A stretch of DNA of 64,000 nucleotides from Fictibacillus phosphorivorans (GCF_001629705.1 NZ_CP015378.1:1612001-1676000); one strand, 5' to 3'. Positions 49,920-59,818 are shown, counted from the first letter of the stretch. Made by a program: numbers and translations. The notes: generated from the sequence alone by a model not told the origin.

Positions 49920-50471
49920 ATGGCACGTACAAAAAACGAAACGTGGGAATGGATTAAAGCATTAGCGGCAGCCTTATTATTAGCAGGAATCATCAGATTT
50001 TTTCTTTTCGCACCTGTAGTGGTCGATGGACAATCAATGATGCCAACTCTGCACAATGGAGATCGACTGATCGTTAACAAGTTTTCATATGTGATTGGCG
50101 ATCCAAAAAGATTCGATATTGTAGTCTTCCATGCAACCGAAGAAAAAGATTACATAAAAAGAGTAATCGGTTTACCTGGAGATACGATCGAATATAAAGA
50201 TGATACTTTATATGTAAATGGTAAGCAGGTAAAAGAAGAGTATTTAGAAGCGTATAAAAAGCAAACAAAAGACGGAAACTTCACTTATGATTTTAAGTTG
50301 CTTGAAGTAACGGGTAAGCAAAAGGTTCCTCAAGGTCAACTATTTGTATTAGGTGACAACCGAAGAAATTCTCAAGACAGCCGAAATATTGGAACTGTTG
50401 ATGACGATACGATTTTGGGTAAAGCATCTTTCCGTTTCTGGCCGTTAAAGGATATTGGATTTGTAAAGTAG
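49920..50471 (+). CDS. lepB: Type I signal peptidase
   Basis: 183 residues. It removes signal peptides from exported proteins. One N-terminal membrane helix (about 12-34) precedes the catalytic Ser39 in DGQSMMPTL; the general base is Lys80 in DYIKRVIGLPGD. The GDNRRNSQDSR box closes the family set. The single helix marks the short Gram-positive (Sip) type. It lies between rplS and rbgA. Confidence 0.95.
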   Translation: MARTKNETWEWIKALAAALLLAGIIRFFLFAPVVVDGQSMMPTLHNGDRLIVNKFSYVIGDPKRFDIVVFHATEEKDYIKRVIGLPGDTIEYKDDTLYVNGKQVKEEYLEAYKKQTKDGNFTYDFKLLEVTGKQKVPQGQLFVLGDNRRNSQDSRNIGTVDDDTILGKASFRFWPLKDIGFVK

Positions 50472-50483
50472 GGTGAAGATAAC

Positions 50484-51347
50484 ATGACCATTCAATGGTT
50501 TCCTGGACATATGGCCAAAGCGCGCCGGGAGATAACTGAAAAACTCAAGATGATCGATGTCGTATTTGAGTTAGTAGATGCTAGAATTCCACTAGCCTCA
50601 AGAAATCCTATGATCGATGAAATTCTGGGTCAGAAACCTCGTATTGTGCTTTTGAACAAAGCTGATCTGGCTGATCCAAAAGTAACATCGATGTGGGAAA
50701 GTTATTTTTCTGAAAAAGGAATCCCTTCACTTGCTATAAACTCGCAAGATGGTAAAGGGATTAAAAAAATAGAACCGCTTGCTCATGAGCTAGTAAAAGA
50801 AAAGTTCGATAAGATGAGAGCAAAGGGAATCGTCAAACCACGTGCCGTTCGAGCTCTGATCGTTGGTATACCTAACGTTGGTAAGTCTACGATCATCAAC
50901 CGTATGGCGGGTAAAAATATTGCTGTTACTGGGGATAAGCCTGGTGTAACGAAAAAGCAGCAATGGATTAAAGCAGGTAAGACATTAGAATTATTAGATA
51001 CTCCAGGGATTCTGTGGCCAAAATTTGAAGACCAGTCAATTGGTTTAAAATTGGCAGTTACAGGAGCGATTAAAGAAACACTCTTTGATTTTACTGAAGT
51101 CGTCCTATATGCGATCAAATATTTAAAAGAGCACTACGAAGAGCGTCTAGTTGAACGATACAAGCTGTCTGAGATTCCAGATGATTCATTGCCCCTTTTC
51201 GAAGAAATCGGAAAGAAACGTGGGTGTATGATGAGTGGCGGAGAAGTAGATCTTGAAAAGACTGCTGAGATTGTGTTACGAGACATTCGAGCAGAAAAGC
51301 TTGGACGCTTGTCATATGAGCGCCCAACTGACTTTGAAATTAAATAG
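50484..51347 (+). CDS. rbgA: Ribosome biogenesis GTPase RbgA (YlqF)
   Basis: 287 residues, circularly permuted GTPase needed for late 50S assembly in Bacillus. G4 (NKADL) precedes G1 ([14 protein letters not shown]) and G3 (DTPGI). The N-terminus has the catalytic-type His in [13 protein letters not shown]. The C-terminal domain binds 23S rRNA. The ATG follows lepB by 12 bases with GGTGA upstream. Confidence 0.96.
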   Translation: MTIQWFPGHMAKARREITEKLKMIDVVFELVDARIPLASRNPMIDEILGQKPRIVLLNKADLADPKVTSMWESYFSEKGIPSLAINSQDGKGIKKIEPLAHELVKEKFDKMRAKGIVKPRAVRALIVGIPNVGKSTIINRMAGKNIAVTGDKPGVTKKQQWIKAGKTLELLDTPGILWPKFEDQSIGLKLAVTGAIKETLFDFTEVVLYAIKYLKEHYEERLVERYKLSEIPDDSLPLFEEIGKKRGCMMSGGEVDLEKTAEIVLRDIRAEKLGRLSYERPTDFEIK

Positions 51348-51356
51348 TGTAAACCG

Positions 51357-51385
51357 ACAGGCGCTGATGAAAGTGCCTGTTTTTA
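51357..51385 (+). terminator. Terminator after rbgA
   Basis: acaggcgc with gtgcctgt around tgatgaaa, then tttt. Confidence 0.75.
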
Positions 51386-51444
51386 ACTTTATAAAGGCTT
51401 TCTAAGTGCTTTTTTACATCCTATTAAAAAGGCAACATTGACAA

Positions 51445-51573
51445 GTTGATTGGAGTGAAGGGTCTAAGACTCCTAGGAGATCAGCGGGACAGGTGAGACA
51501 CTTAAGGGCGTAAAGCGCCGAGGTGGCTCACCGCACGTCCCCTGGAAAGCGAGCACCTGAAACGGAAAACAAC
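51445..51573. repeat. Foldback interspersed repeat, copy 2
   Basis: About 129 bp from gttgattggagtg to ggaaaacaac, in the same orientation as copy 1 at 47878 and about 75-80% alike by eye. The inner arms ggtgagac and ggctcaccg are kept, while the flanking arm bases differ on both sides (cgggac here with gtcccc, gggacaggc in copy 1 with gcctgcccc). Both copies are followed by aactactt. Bases 51386-51444 and 51574-51655 hold nothing else recognisable. Confidence 0.85.
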
Positions 51574-51659
51574 TACTTCCAGAAAACTTAAAGTTATTCA
51601 AAAACATCCTTCTAAAAAGAACTTATATATAAACCGATAATACATACATAAAGAGCGTG

Positions 51660-52451
51660 ATGAAAATGAAACTGTCGATAAAAGAATGGGAACAAAAATT
51701 AAAAGCTTGTGAAGATACTGAGTTAGTATCTCTACTGAACATCCTCTCTGAAGATGAAAGAGTAGGTGCAAAAAAATTATTCCAAACCTTCTCTAAACGC
51801 TTAGAGCGAGAGGAAGCTGAGCGAACAAGACTGAAATTAATGCATACTTACGAAGAGCAATGTCAAGCACAGGGTAAAGCTTTGATCGCGGGTGTAGATG
51901 AAGTCGGACGTGGACCGTTAGCTGGTCCGGTCGTGGCTGCTGCGGTTATTCTACCTCTAGGGTATATGTTGTCTGGGGTTAATGATTCTAAAAAATTGTC
52001 TGAGAAAAAAAGAGATGCCCTTTATGAGATCATTTTGAGGGATGCGATTTCTTACAGTGTCCATTTAGTGCAACCAGATCAGATCGACGCGATCAACATA
52101 TATCAAGCATCTAAGTTAGCGATGACAGAAGCAGTGTGCTCGCTTAATGTTACTCCTGATCAGCTTTTAATAGATGCTATGGAAGTTCCTTTAGCGATTG
52201 ATCAATTAAAAATAATAAAAGGTGATGAGAAGAGTATTTCTATCGCAGCTGCATCGATCGTTGCAAAGGTTACAAGAGATCGATATATGCAGGAGCTACA
52301 TGAGAAATATCCTCAATATGGACTGAATTCAAATATGGGCTATGGAACGAAGGAACATTTACACGCACTTCAGAAGTTCGGCCCAACAGACATTCATCGT
52401 CGATCATTTAGTCCAGTAGGAGAACTTATTAAACTTACAGGAAGTGATTAA
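51660..52451 (+). CDS. rnhB: Ribonuclease HII
   Basis: 263 residues from the ATG at 51660; the ribosome site (AAAGAG) is weak, and the ATG at 51666 is a possible alternative. RNase HII removes ribonucleotides from DNA. The catalytic DEDD set is in AGVDEVGRGPLAGPVV and LLIDAMEVPL, with SIAAASIVAKVTRD and NMGYGTKEH after it. The N-terminal extension of about 75 residues is typical for Bacilli. Its start was separated from rbgA by the foldback repeat. Confidence 0.94.
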   Translation: MKMKLSIKEWEQKLKACEDTELVSLLNILSEDERVGAKKLFQTFSKRLEREEAERTRLKLMHTYEEQCQAQGKALIAGVDEVGRGPLAGPVVAAAVILPLGYMLSGVNDSKKLSEKKRDALYEIILRDAISYSVHLVQPDQIDAINIYQASKLAMTEAVCSLNVTPDQLLIDAMEVPLAIDQLKIIKGDEKSISIAAASIVAKVTRDRYMQELHEKYPQYGLNSNMGYGTKEHLHALQKFGPTDIHRRSFSPVGELIKLTGSD

Positions 52452-53910
52452 CCTGTTACAATTCAATCAAATTAATGGTAAATCGTTAATCCCGGCTAGA
52501 CTATCCGATGAACCTTTACTAATAAAGCTAAATCAGTTCATATCTGCAAAGATTTTAGAAATTTTTCCTGATCAAACAGCAAAGGTTCAATATAACGGTT
52601 CAACACTTCATGCTAAATTAGAAGCGCCTTTAATCAAAGGAGAAAACTATCTATTCGAAGTGTCTGAGAAGAACGGTGCGATCTATTTAAAAAAGATGGA
52701 CTTAGATCCAATTAAGTCTACTTCAGAACAGATTTTATCGAGATGGAGCCTTCCAGCATCTGATTTAAACAAAAAAGCCATTGATTTTGCTGTCATAGAA
52801 AAGTTGCCACTATTAAAAGAGAACATTAAAGTCATTTCAGAGATTTTAAAATATACGAACACGTTGCCTCTTCATGAAAAAAAAGCAGTTGTTCAGAGAA
52901 TGATGGAGCTTCAACTGCCTCCAAAGCAAGAAATCGTCCAAGCAGTGACTTTTAGTCTGAAAAAGAGTACAGGTTCAAGTGATGAATTTAAACAGCTCTA
53001 CGAGTCTCTGCTACCCTTTATTCATAAAGATAAAGCTGTTTCCAAAACAATAGAGCTAATAAAAGACCTCTTTGTATTTAAAGGTAACGAGTCAAGTAAG
53101 GAACTAGCCCCAACACCGGATAGAATGCGAAATATGAATTTAAAAAACACACCAGAAATTCTTATGCCATCTAATGGGAAACCTCCAGAACCGATTAAGG
53201 TTCCGTTGGAGATTAATGATGGTAAAGAAAACACATCTGCATTCTTAAAAGATGATGTTTTGAAGGTTTCTAAAGAAACAAATCTGAACCCATCACAAGA
53301 ATTTATAACAGCTGCAAAAAAATGGCTAGTGAAATCGGGTCTATTGCATGAAAAAAACATTATTCTTGATCCTGTGCAACTTAAACAAACAGAAACGTTA
53401 AAATCACAACTACTATTCCTGCAACAGAACGCTGACCGTCTAGAGCTGCCTGAGATCATCCAACAAAAAACAGAACAAGCTTTGAATAAACTAACTGGTC
53501 AGCAGTTACAAAACTTACAGAGTAACGAGAACTTGCAGCAATTTGTCCTTCATATACCGTTTAGTCAATCAGAAAATCCGAAAGAGATGACCGTTCGTTG
53601 GGAGAGCAAAAAGCAAGATGGGAAAGGGCTCGATCCAGATCATTGCCGGATGCTGTTTTGGTTAGAGATGAAGCATCTAAAAGATATAGCTGTAGATGTG
53701 CAGATTCAGAACAGAATCGTTTCATTAAAAGTGTTCCACTCACATCCATCATCCATCGAAAAATTATCAGAACCGTTGTTGAATACGTTAAAATTCAGCA
53801 TGAAGAACATGAATTATACGCTATCTTCCGTTACATTCAATTCTCAAACCGAAAAGATTAAAAATACAGAGACTTCTATCTCATATAAAGGATTGGATCT
53901 AAGAGTATGA
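52444..53910 (+). CDS. YlqG-like protein with a FliK-type C-terminal domain
   Basis: 488 residues if the GTG at 52444 is used; it overlaps the rnhB end, and the start is uncertain because the ribosome site AGGAAG touches that codon. No catalytic motif is seen. The N-terminal 75 residues look like a small beta-barrel (SAKILEIFPDQTAKVQYNG). The middle is helical and charged. The last 90 residues (EMTVRWESKK, MLFWLEMKHLKDIAVDVQIQ, KVFHSHPSSIEKL, LLNTLKFSMKNMNYTLSSV) resemble the flagellar hook-length control (FliK) C-terminal domain. The position matches B. subtilis ylqG. It overlaps a FlhB-like gene by 4 bases. Confidence 0.7.
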   Translation: MINLLQFNQINGKSLIPARLSDEPLLIKLNQFISAKILEIFPDQTAKVQYNGSTLHAKLEAPLIKGENYLFEVSEKNGAIYLKKMDLDPIKSTSEQILSRWSLPASDLNKKAIDFAVIEKLPLLKENIKVISEILKYTNTLPLHEKKAVVQRMMELQLPPKQEIVQAVTFSLKKSTGSSDEFKQLYESLLPFIHKDKAVSKTIELIKDLFVFKGNESSKELAPTPDRMRNMNLKNTPEILMPSNGKPPEPIKVPLEINDGKENTSAFLKDDVLKVSKETNLNPSQEFITAAKKWLVKSGLLHEKNIILDPVQLKQTETLKSQLLFLQQNADRLELPEIIQQKTEQALNKLTGQQLQNLQSNENLQQFVLHIPFSQSENPKEMTVRWESKKQDGKGLDPDHCRMLFWLEMKHLKDIAVDVQIQNRIVSLKVFHSHPSSIEKLSEPLLNTLKFSMKNMNYTLSSVTFNSQTEKIKNTETSISYKGLDLRV

Positions 53911-54182
53911 GTGATCGTAAAAAAGAAGCTGTAGCATTAAAGTACAATCCCCTCGAATCGACCTCGCCGGTTGTGATTGCAAAGGGGAAAGGGGAAACAG
54001 CAGAACGTATACTAAGATCGGCAGAAGATCATAACATTCCGATTCAGGAAGATCCCTCTTTAGTCCATTTATTATCGAAGTTAGAGATCGAGGAAAGTAT
54101 TCCGGAAGAATTGTATGAAGTGGTGGCTGAACTGTTCGCTTTTATATATCGCCTGGATAAAGAAGCAGGAAAAACTACATAA
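53907..54182 (+). CDS. Stand-alone FlhB C-terminal-like protein (YlqH)
   Basis: 91 residues. The whole protein aligns with the cytoplasmic tail of FlhB/EscU export switch proteins: VALKYNPLESTSPVVIAKGKG, IPIQEDPSLVHLL, IPEELYEVVAELFAFIYRL. It starts just where FlhB is cut at its NPTH site; NPTH itself is replaced by a Lys-rich MSDRKKE. No membrane helix is present. In B. subtilis YlqH is encoded at the same place. The ATG overlaps the FliK-like gene, so the two are translated together. Confidence 0.88.
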   Translation: MSDRKKEAVALKYNPLESTSPVVIAKGKGETAERILRSAEDHNIPIQEDPSLVHLLSKLEIEESIPEELYEVVAELFAFIYRLDKEAGKTT

Positions 54183-54228
54183 ATGTCATTGAAACTGGGC
54201 ATTCCTATCTTAAAAGGAGTGTGTTTTA

Positions 54229-54387
54229 ATGCCTAAAAATAAATTAGTTGTACAACAATCCGAGCAACTAGTGAACCAGTTTAAAGAAGAGATGGCTGAA
54301 GAGTTTGGGATGTACCGTTCAGCTGCTGAATCTGAAGCGATAACACCTAAAATCATCAAAAAACAGAAAAACGAAAAAAACAAATGA
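54229..54387 (+). CDS. Short alpha/beta-type small acid-soluble spore protein-like protein
   Basis: 52 residues, AAGGAG nine bases before the ATG. The first half follows the alpha/beta SASP pattern (NKLVV at the start, then EQLVNQFKEEMAEEFGM), including the EMA-EEFG segment cut by the germination protease in that family. The second half is shortened: instead of the GG-I-T-KRLV DNA-binding motif it has ITPKIIKKQK and a Lys-rich tail. It may be a degenerate or minor spore protein. It lies between ylqH and sucC, with a terminator after it. Confidence 0.65.
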   Translation: MPKNKLVVQQSEQLVNQFKEEMAEEFGMYRSAAESEAITPKIIKKQKNEKNK

Positions 54388-54431
54388 AATAAGAAGGTGT
54401 TTTCGTTCTTAAAGAGAGCGAAAAAACGTTG

Positions 54432-54470
54432 AAACCAAAGTCATTTTAAAGTGATTTTGGTTTTTTATTT
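54432..54470 (+). terminator. Terminator before sucC
   Basis: aaaccaaagtcattt with tgattttggttt around taaag, then a long T-run. Confidence 0.85.
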
Positions 54471-54491
54471 TGGTTAAAAAGGTGTATGCGC

Positions 54492-54522
54492 TTGCAATTT
54501 TCTGAAGAATAGTAGACATAAT
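54492..54522 (+). promoter_or_regulatory. Possible promoter of sucCD
   Basis: TTGCAA (54492-54497) and CATAAT (54517-54522) with a 19-base spacer. The half-site tgataacggt at 54541 resembles one arm of a CcpA site, but the other arm does not match. Confidence 0.3.
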
Positions 54523-54588
54523 AGACTAGGTCTTATACAATGATAACGGTACTTTAAGTTTTCACCATGATAGGAGGATGGAGAGTAA

Positions 54589-55749
54589 ATGAATATCCAC
54601 GAATACCAAGGTAAAGAGATACTTAGAAAATATGGTGTGGCTGTTCCAAACGGGAAAGTAGCATTTACCGTTGAAGAAGCAGTAGAAGCTGCTAATGAGC
54701 TGGGGAGCACTGTATCTGTTGTTAAAGCACAGATCCACGCAGGTGGCCGCGGTAAAGCAGGTGGCGTAAAAGTCGCTAAAAATATCGATGAAGTGCGTAC
54801 ATACGCAAATGAAATCTTAGGAAAAGTTCTTGTAACTCATCAAACAGGTCCAGAAGGTAAAGAAGTTAAGCGCTTACTTATCGAAGAGGGCTGTGATATT
54901 AAGAAAGAATACTATATCGGTCTTGTATTAGATCGTGCAACATCTAGTGTTGTTATGATGGGATCTGAAGAAGGCGGAACTGAAATTGAAGAAGTGGCTG
55001 AAAAGACACCTGAAAAAATCTTCAAAGAAGTAATCGATCCAGCGATCGGCCTTCAAGCATTCCAAGCAAGAAGACTTGCTTATAACATCAACATCCCTAC
55101 TGAATTAGTAGGAAAAGCAGTTAAATTCATGATGGGTCTATATACGGCTTTTGTTGAAAAAGACTGTTCAATCGCTGAAATCAATCCATTAGTTGTAACA
55201 GGTGACGGAAATGTTATGGCACTTGATGCAAAGATGAACTTTGATTCTAATGCTTTATACCGTCACAAAGACATCTTAGAGTACAGAGATCTTGAAGAAG
55301 AAGATGCAAAAGAAATCGAAGCTTCTAAATATGATCTTAGCTACATTTCTCTAGATGGAAATATTGGCTGTATGGTCAATGGTGCTGGTCTTGCTATGGC
55401 AACGATGGACATCATTAAACATTACGGCGGCGACCCGGCTAACTTCCTTGACGTTGGGGGCGGCGCGACTACTGAGAAGGTAACAGAAGCATTCAAGATT
55501 ATTCTTTCTGACCAAAATGTTAAAGGAATCTTTGTTAACATTTTCGGTGGAATTATGAAATGTGATATTATCGCGAACGGCGTTGTTGAAGCAACGAAAC
55601 AAGTTGGTCTTGAGTTACCTCTTGTTGTGCGTTTAGAAGGTACGAACGTTGATCTTGGTAAAAAGATTCTTAAAGAATCTGGTCTAAACATTACAGCTGC
55701 TGATTCTATGGCTGATGGAGCAGAGAAGATCGTAGCTTTAGTAAAGTAA
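54589..55749 (+). CDS. sucC: Succinyl-CoA synthetase (ADP-forming), beta subunit
   Basis: 386 residues. With SucD it converts succinyl-CoA to succinate with substrate-level phosphorylation in the TCA cycle. The N-terminal ATP-grasp domain starts [17 protein letters not shown] and has [27 protein letters not shown] holds metal ligands; the C-terminal CoA-ligase domain has [13 protein letters not shown] and [16 protein letters not shown] is upstream. It is followed by sucD after a 34-base gap. Confidence 0.97.
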   Translation: MNIHEYQGKEILRKYGVAVPNGKVAFTVEEAVEAANELGSTVSVVKAQIHAGGRGKAGGVKVAKNIDEVRTYANEILGKVLVTHQTGPEGKEVKRLLIEEGCDIKKEYYIGLVLDRATSSVVMMGSEEGGTEIEEVAEKTPEKIFKEVIDPAIGLQAFQARRLAYNINIPTELVGKAVKFMMGLYTAFVEKDCSIAEINPLVVTGDGNVMALDAKMNFDSNALYRHKDILEYRDLEEEDAKEIEASKYDLSYISLDGNIGCMVNGAGLAMATMDIIKHYGGDPANFLDVGGGATTEKVTEAFKIILSDQNVKGIFVNIFGGIMKCDIIANGVVEATKQVGLELPLVVRLEGTNVDLGKKILKESGLNITAADSMADGAEKIVALVK

Positions 55750-55783
55750 TAGAGAAAACATCGTAGGAAGGATGGATGGATAC

Positions 55784-56698
55784 ATGAGCATTTTTATTAA
55801 TAAAGATACAAAAGTTATCGTTCAAGGTATTACAGGTTCTGTTGGTCTTTTCCATACAAAACAAATGCTTGAATATGGTACGAAAATTGTAGGCGGTGTT
55901 ACACCAGGTAAAGGTGGAACAGAAGTTGAAGGTCTTCCTGTTTTTAACACCGTAGTGGATGCAGTTAAAGAAACTGGAGCGAACGCTTCTGTTATCTATG
56001 TTCCGCCAGCATTTGCTGCAGAAGCGATCATTGAAGCGGTTGACGCAGAACTTGATCTAGCAATCTGTATTACTGAAGGTATTCCAGTGTTGGATATGGT
56101 AAAAGTTAAGCGCTACATGGAAGGCAAGAAGACTCGTCTAGTTGGTCCGAACTGCCCGGGTGTAATCACTCCTGAAGAATGTAAGATCGGTATCATGCCA
56201 GGATACATTCATACAAAAGGTCATGTTGGGGTTGTGTCACGTTCTGGTACATTAACGTATGAAGCTGTTCACCAGCTGACAGAGCGTGGAATCGGTCAAT
56301 CTACAGCAGTAGGTATCGGGGGAGACCCAGTCAACGGAACTGACTTTATCGACGTTTTAAAGGCATTTAACGAAGATGAGGACACATATGCAGTAATCAT
56401 GATCGGTGAGATCGGTGGAACGGCTGAAGAAGAAGCTGCTGAATGGGTTAAAGCGAACATGAAGAAACCTGTAGTAGGATTCATCGGTGGACAAACTGCA
56501 CCTCCAGGAAAACGAATGGGCCATGCTGGTGCGATCATCTCTGGTGGTAAAGGTACGGCAGATGAGAAGATCAAAACGATGAAAGCTTGTGGAATTAAAG
56601 TTGCAGCAACGCCTTCTGTTATGGGAGAAACTTTAGTTGAAGCTTTGAAAGAAAACGATCTATATGATCGCTGTGTAACAAATAAAGCAAAAGCGTAA
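55784..56698 (+). CDS. sucD: Succinyl-CoA synthetase, alpha subunit
   Basis: 304 residues from the ATG at 55784, where [15 protein letters not shown] matches the family start; an in-frame ATG at 55772 touches the AGGAAGG ribosome site. The CoA-binding Rossmann fold has [14 protein letters not shown]. The phosphorylated His247 is in [29 protein letters not shown] and [15 protein letters not shown] are also conserved. Confidence 0.96.
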   Translation: MSIFINKDTKVIVQGITGSVGLFHTKQMLEYGTKIVGGVTPGKGGTEVEGLPVFNTVVDAVKETGANASVIYVPPAFAAEAIIEAVDAELDLAICITEGIPVLDMVKVKRYMEGKKTRLVGPNCPGVITPEECKIGIMPGYIHTKGHVGVVSRSGTLTYEAVHQLTERGIGQSTAVGIGGDPVNGTDFIDVLKAFNEDEDTYAVIMIGEIGGTAEEEAAEWVKANMKKPVVGFIGGQTAPPGKRMGHAGAIISGGKGTADEKIKTMKACGIKVAATPSVMGETLVEALKENDLYDRCVTNKAKA

Positions 56699-56712
56699 TA
56701 ACGATTACAACG

Positions 56713-56745
56713 TGAAAAGCTCCCAGATCGGGAGCTTTTTGTTTA
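56713..56745 (+). terminator. Terminator after sucCD
   Basis: aaaagctccc with gggagctttt around agatc, then gttta. Confidence 0.88.
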
Positions 56746-56776
56746 CATTGATTTGTTTCATGAGGAGGAATGAAGT

Positions 56777-57643
56777 TTGGATAAAGAACGCTTAATCTTT
56801 CTTCATCATTGCGAAGGACTCACATGGAATCAATTAAAATCAATAGTCGCCGCTGACCCTGAACTAGAATCTGTTTTTTCTATGGATATCTGCAGGTTAA
56901 GAATGTCGTTTAGACTGAGTGAACAAACGGCAAAGCGTCTCTATCAACACATGAAACAATATAATAGTACATACATAATGAAGAATCTTATGAGACATTC
57001 TATTTCAGCTGTAACAATTTTTGATAAAGATTACCCTCCGCTTTTAAAAAGTATTTATGACCCCCCATGGGTTCTTTACGGAAAAGGCGATTGGACTGTT
57101 CTAAATCGGGATAAAATGATTAGTGTGGTCGGTACTCGTAATCCTAGTAAACAAGGAAAACAAGCTTTGCAGAAAGTGCTTGAGCCATTAATTGATGATA
57201 ACTGGATCGTGATCAGCGGATTAGCTAAAGGGATCGATACGTTTGCTCATGAGTTAAGTGTTCAGAAAAACGCTCTGACTGCAGCTGTTTTAGGCTCAGG
57301 CTTATTACAGATCTATCCGAGAGAAAACAGAGAACTAGCCAAAAAAATTAGTGAACAAGGCATTGTTATATCTGAATTTTCCCCTCAGGCTACACCAAAA
57401 CGCTGGCATTTTCCGCTTCGTAACCGTATAATTAGCGGTCTTAGCCGTGCAACGCTTGTTGCTGAAGCACGAACAAAGAGTGGTTCTTTAATTACAGCTG
57501 ATCAAGCACTCGAGCAAGGAAGAGATGTATTTGCGATACCAGGATCCATTTTAGAAGAGTGTGCGAACGGGACCAATTTTTTGATCCAAAATGGAGCAAA
57601 ATTAGTCATGAGTGCAGAAGATATTCAAAATGAAAGTTTCTAA
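56777..57643 (+). CDS. dprA: DNA processing protein DprA (Smf)
   Basis: 288 residues from a TTG start with GAGGAGG eight bases upstream. DprA loads RecA on incoming single strands during transformation. The Rossmann-like core has ISVVGTRNPSKQGKQAL, ISGLAKGIDTFAHEL, VLGSGLLQIYPRENRELA, SEFSPQATPKRWHFPLRNRIISGLS and EQGRDVFAIPGS. The first 65 residues form a helical (SAM/HhH-like) part. Together with xerC and recG the window holds a good share of DNA handling genes. Confidence 0.95.
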   Translation: MDKERLIFLHHCEGLTWNQLKSIVAADPELESVFSMDICRLRMSFRLSEQTAKRLYQHMKQYNSTYIMKNLMRHSISAVTIFDKDYPPLLKSIYDPPWVLYGKGDWTVLNRDKMISVVGTRNPSKQGKQALQKVLEPLIDDNWIVISGLAKGIDTFAHELSVQKNALTAAVLGSGLLQIYPRENRELAKKISEQGIVISEFSPQATPKRWHFPLRNRIISGLSRATLVAEARTKSGSLITADQALEQGRDVFAIPGSILEECANGTNFLIQNGAKLVMSAEDIQNESF

Positions 57644-57670
57644 CCGTTTTCATTTTAATGAGGAAACAGT

Positions 57671-57699
57671 TTGACAAATGCAGATACATTATTTAATAA
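57671..57699 (+). promoter_or_regulatory. Sigma-A promoter of topA
   Basis: Consensus TTGACA (57671-57676), 17-base spacer, TAATAA (57694-57699). Leader of about 35 bases to topA. Confidence 0.6.
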
Positions 57700-57742
57700 T
57701 AGGGAAGATTTCACTAAACCCTTAAAGGGGGATAAACTGTAA

Positions 57743-59818
57743 ATGGAAAAATATTTAGTCATTGTTGAGTCTCCCGCAAAAGCAAAGACAATAAAAAAGT
57801 ATCTAGGGAGTAAATATGACGTTAAAGCATCTATGGGACATGTTCGTGATCTTCCCAGAAGCCAGACTGGGGTCGATGTAGATGCAAACTATGAACCGAA
57901 ATACATTACGATCCGAGGAAAAGGTCCAATATTAAAAGACTTAAAAACTGCAGCGAAAAAAGCAAAACGCATTTTTCTCGCAGCTGACCCGGATCGCGAA
58001 GGTGAAGCAATTGCTTGGCATCTTGCTCACAGTTTAGACATGGATTTAGATTCTGATTGTAGAGTTGTGTTCAATGAGATAACAAAAAATGCGATAAAAG
58101 ATTCATTCAAACGACCAAGAAAGATCAATATGGACTTAGTCGATGCACAGCAAGCAAGAAGGGTGCTTGACAGACTAGTAGGATATAAAGTCAGTCCGTT
58201 ATTATGGAAGAAGATCAAAAAGGGATTGAGCGCTGGCCGTGTACAAACGGTTGCGGTCAGATTGATCGTCGAACGTGAAAAAGAAATAGAAGCTTTCCAG
58301 CCAGAAGAGTATTGGAAGATCAAAGGAATCTTTAGTGCGTCTGGAGAGGATTTTGAAGCTCAGTTCTATGGCGTCGGCGGCAAGAAAAAAGAACTGTCGA
58401 ATGAAGAAGAAGTTAAAGAGATCTTAAGCACGATAAAGGGGAAACAATTTAAGATCGATTCTGTTCAGAAAAAAGAAAGACGCAGAAATCCATCGCCACC
58501 TTTCATCACTTCTTCACTTCAACAAGAAGCGGCTAGAAAACTAAATTTCCGAGCTAAAAAGACGATGATGCTTGCACAGCAATTATATGAAGGAATTGAT
58601 CTAGGAAAAGAGGGTACGGTCGGTCTGATCACCTATATGCGTACAGATTCGACACGTATTTCAGATACAGCTAAGACGGAAGCTGCTGAATTCATCGAAA
58701 AAGAATATGGAGAGCAGTTCGTCAACAGATCAAGAGTGGAGAAAAAATCCGGAAAGAACGCTCAGGATGCCCATGAAGCGATCCGTCCCACTTCTGTCAT
58801 GTATCATCCACGTGATCTAAAGAATTATCTTTCAAGAGATCAACTCAGATTATATAAGCTGATCTTCGAGCGATTCTTAGCGAGCCAAATGGCATCAGCC
58901 GTTCTTGATACGATGACAGTGGATCTAGAGAACAATGGGATCAATTTCCGTGCGACTGGATCTAAGGTTAAGTTTCCTGGATTCATGAAAGTCTATGTTG
59001 AAGGCAATGATGATGGGAAAAAAGAAGAAGATCGTATTCTTCCTGATGTGCAAGAAGGCATGAAAGTAGAAAAGAAAGATCTTGAACCAACACAGCATTT
59101 TACACAGCCACCTCCACGTTATACGGAAGCAAGACTTGTTCGTACGATGGAAGAACTGGGTATAGGCAGACCATCAACATACGCACCAACCCTTGATACG
59201 ATTCAAAAACGTGGGTATGTAGCTCTAGATGAAAAGAAATTTGTTCCAACCGAACTTGGGGAGCTTGTGTTAGAGATGACACTAGAATTTTTCCCAGAAG
59301 TTTTCAACGTTGAATTTACTGCTAAGATGGAAAGTGATCTTGACGAAGTAGAAGACGGAAAAGAGAACTGGATCAGAATCATTGATGACTTCTACAAAGG
59401 TTTTGAAAAGAAACTGAAGATTGCAGAAGAAGAAATGCAAAAAGTAGAGATCAAAGATGAGCCAGCCGGTGAAGATTGTGAGAAATGCGGACACGAGATG
59501 GTCTATAAGATGGGGCGTTTTGGAAAGTTTATGGCTTGTTCAAACTTCCCAGATTGCAGAAACACGAAACCGATCGTGAAAGATATCGGTGTTACATGTC
59601 CAACTTGTCATGAAGGAACAATCGTAGAACGAAAGAGTAAGAAAAAAAGACTTTTCTATGGATGTAACCGTTATCCAGATTGTGAATTTGTTTCTTGGGA
59701 TAAACCTATTGCCAGAACGTGTCCGAAGTGTAATAGTATGTTAGTAGAAAAGAAAACGAAAAAAGGCAAAGTCGTGCAGTGTGTATCTTGCGATTATGCT
59801 GAAGAGGAAGCAAAGTAA
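57743..59818 (+). CDS. topA: DNA topoisomerase I
   Basis: 691 residues, usual for Bacilli. It relaxes negative supercoils. The Toprim domain starts [20 protein letters not shown] with [15 protein letters not shown]. The active Tyr298 is in [13 protein letters not shown]. Three zinc-finger units close the protein: CEKCGHEM...[15 protein letters not shown]...CNRYPDC and CPKCNSML...CVSC. AAAGGGGG is upstream. It is 13 bases before trmFO. Confidence 0.97.
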   Translation: MEKYLVIVESPAKAKTIKKYLGSKYDVKASMGHVRDLPRSQTGVDVDANYEPKYITIRGKGPILKDLKTAAKKAKRIFLAADPDREGEAIAWHLAHSLDMDLDSDCRVVFNEITKNAIKDSFKRPRKINMDLVDAQQARRVLDRLVGYKVSPLLWKKIKKGLSAGRVQTVAVRLIVEREKEIEAFQPEEYWKIKGIFSASGEDFEAQFYGVGGKKKELSNEEEVKEILSTIKGKQFKIDSVQKKERRRNPSPPFITSSLQQEAARKLNFRAKKTMMLAQQLYEGIDLGKEGTVGLITYMRTDSTRISDTAKTEAAEFIEKEYGEQFVNRSRVEKKSGKNAQDAHEAIRPTSVMYHPRDLKNYLSRDQLRLYKLIFERFLASQMASAVLDTMTVDLENNGINFRATGSKVKFPGFMKVYVEGNDDGKKEEDRILPDVQEGMKVEKKDLEPTQHFTQPPPRYTEARLVRTMEELGIGRPSTYAPTLDTIQKRGYVALDEKKFVPTELGELVLEMTLEFFPEVFNVEFTAKMESDLDEVEDGKENWIRIIDDFYKGFEKKLKIAEEEMQKVEIKDEPAGEDCEKCGHEMVYKMGRFGKFMACSNFPDCRNTKPIVKDIGVTCPTCHEGTIVERKSKKKRLFYGCNRYPDCEFVSWDKPIARTCPKCNSMLVEKKTKKGKVVQCVSCDYAEEEAK

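Noticed and set aside
47878-51573. Foldback repeats as transposon ends of a composite element carrying rimM-trmD-rplS-lepB-rbgA
   Set aside because: The genes between them are in conserved order with B. subtilis, and both repeats are complete foldbacks in direct orientation with no transposase.
54541-54554. CcpA (cre) site upstream of sucC
   Set aside because: tgataacggt matches one arm, but the second arm (acttta) does not form the inverted half.
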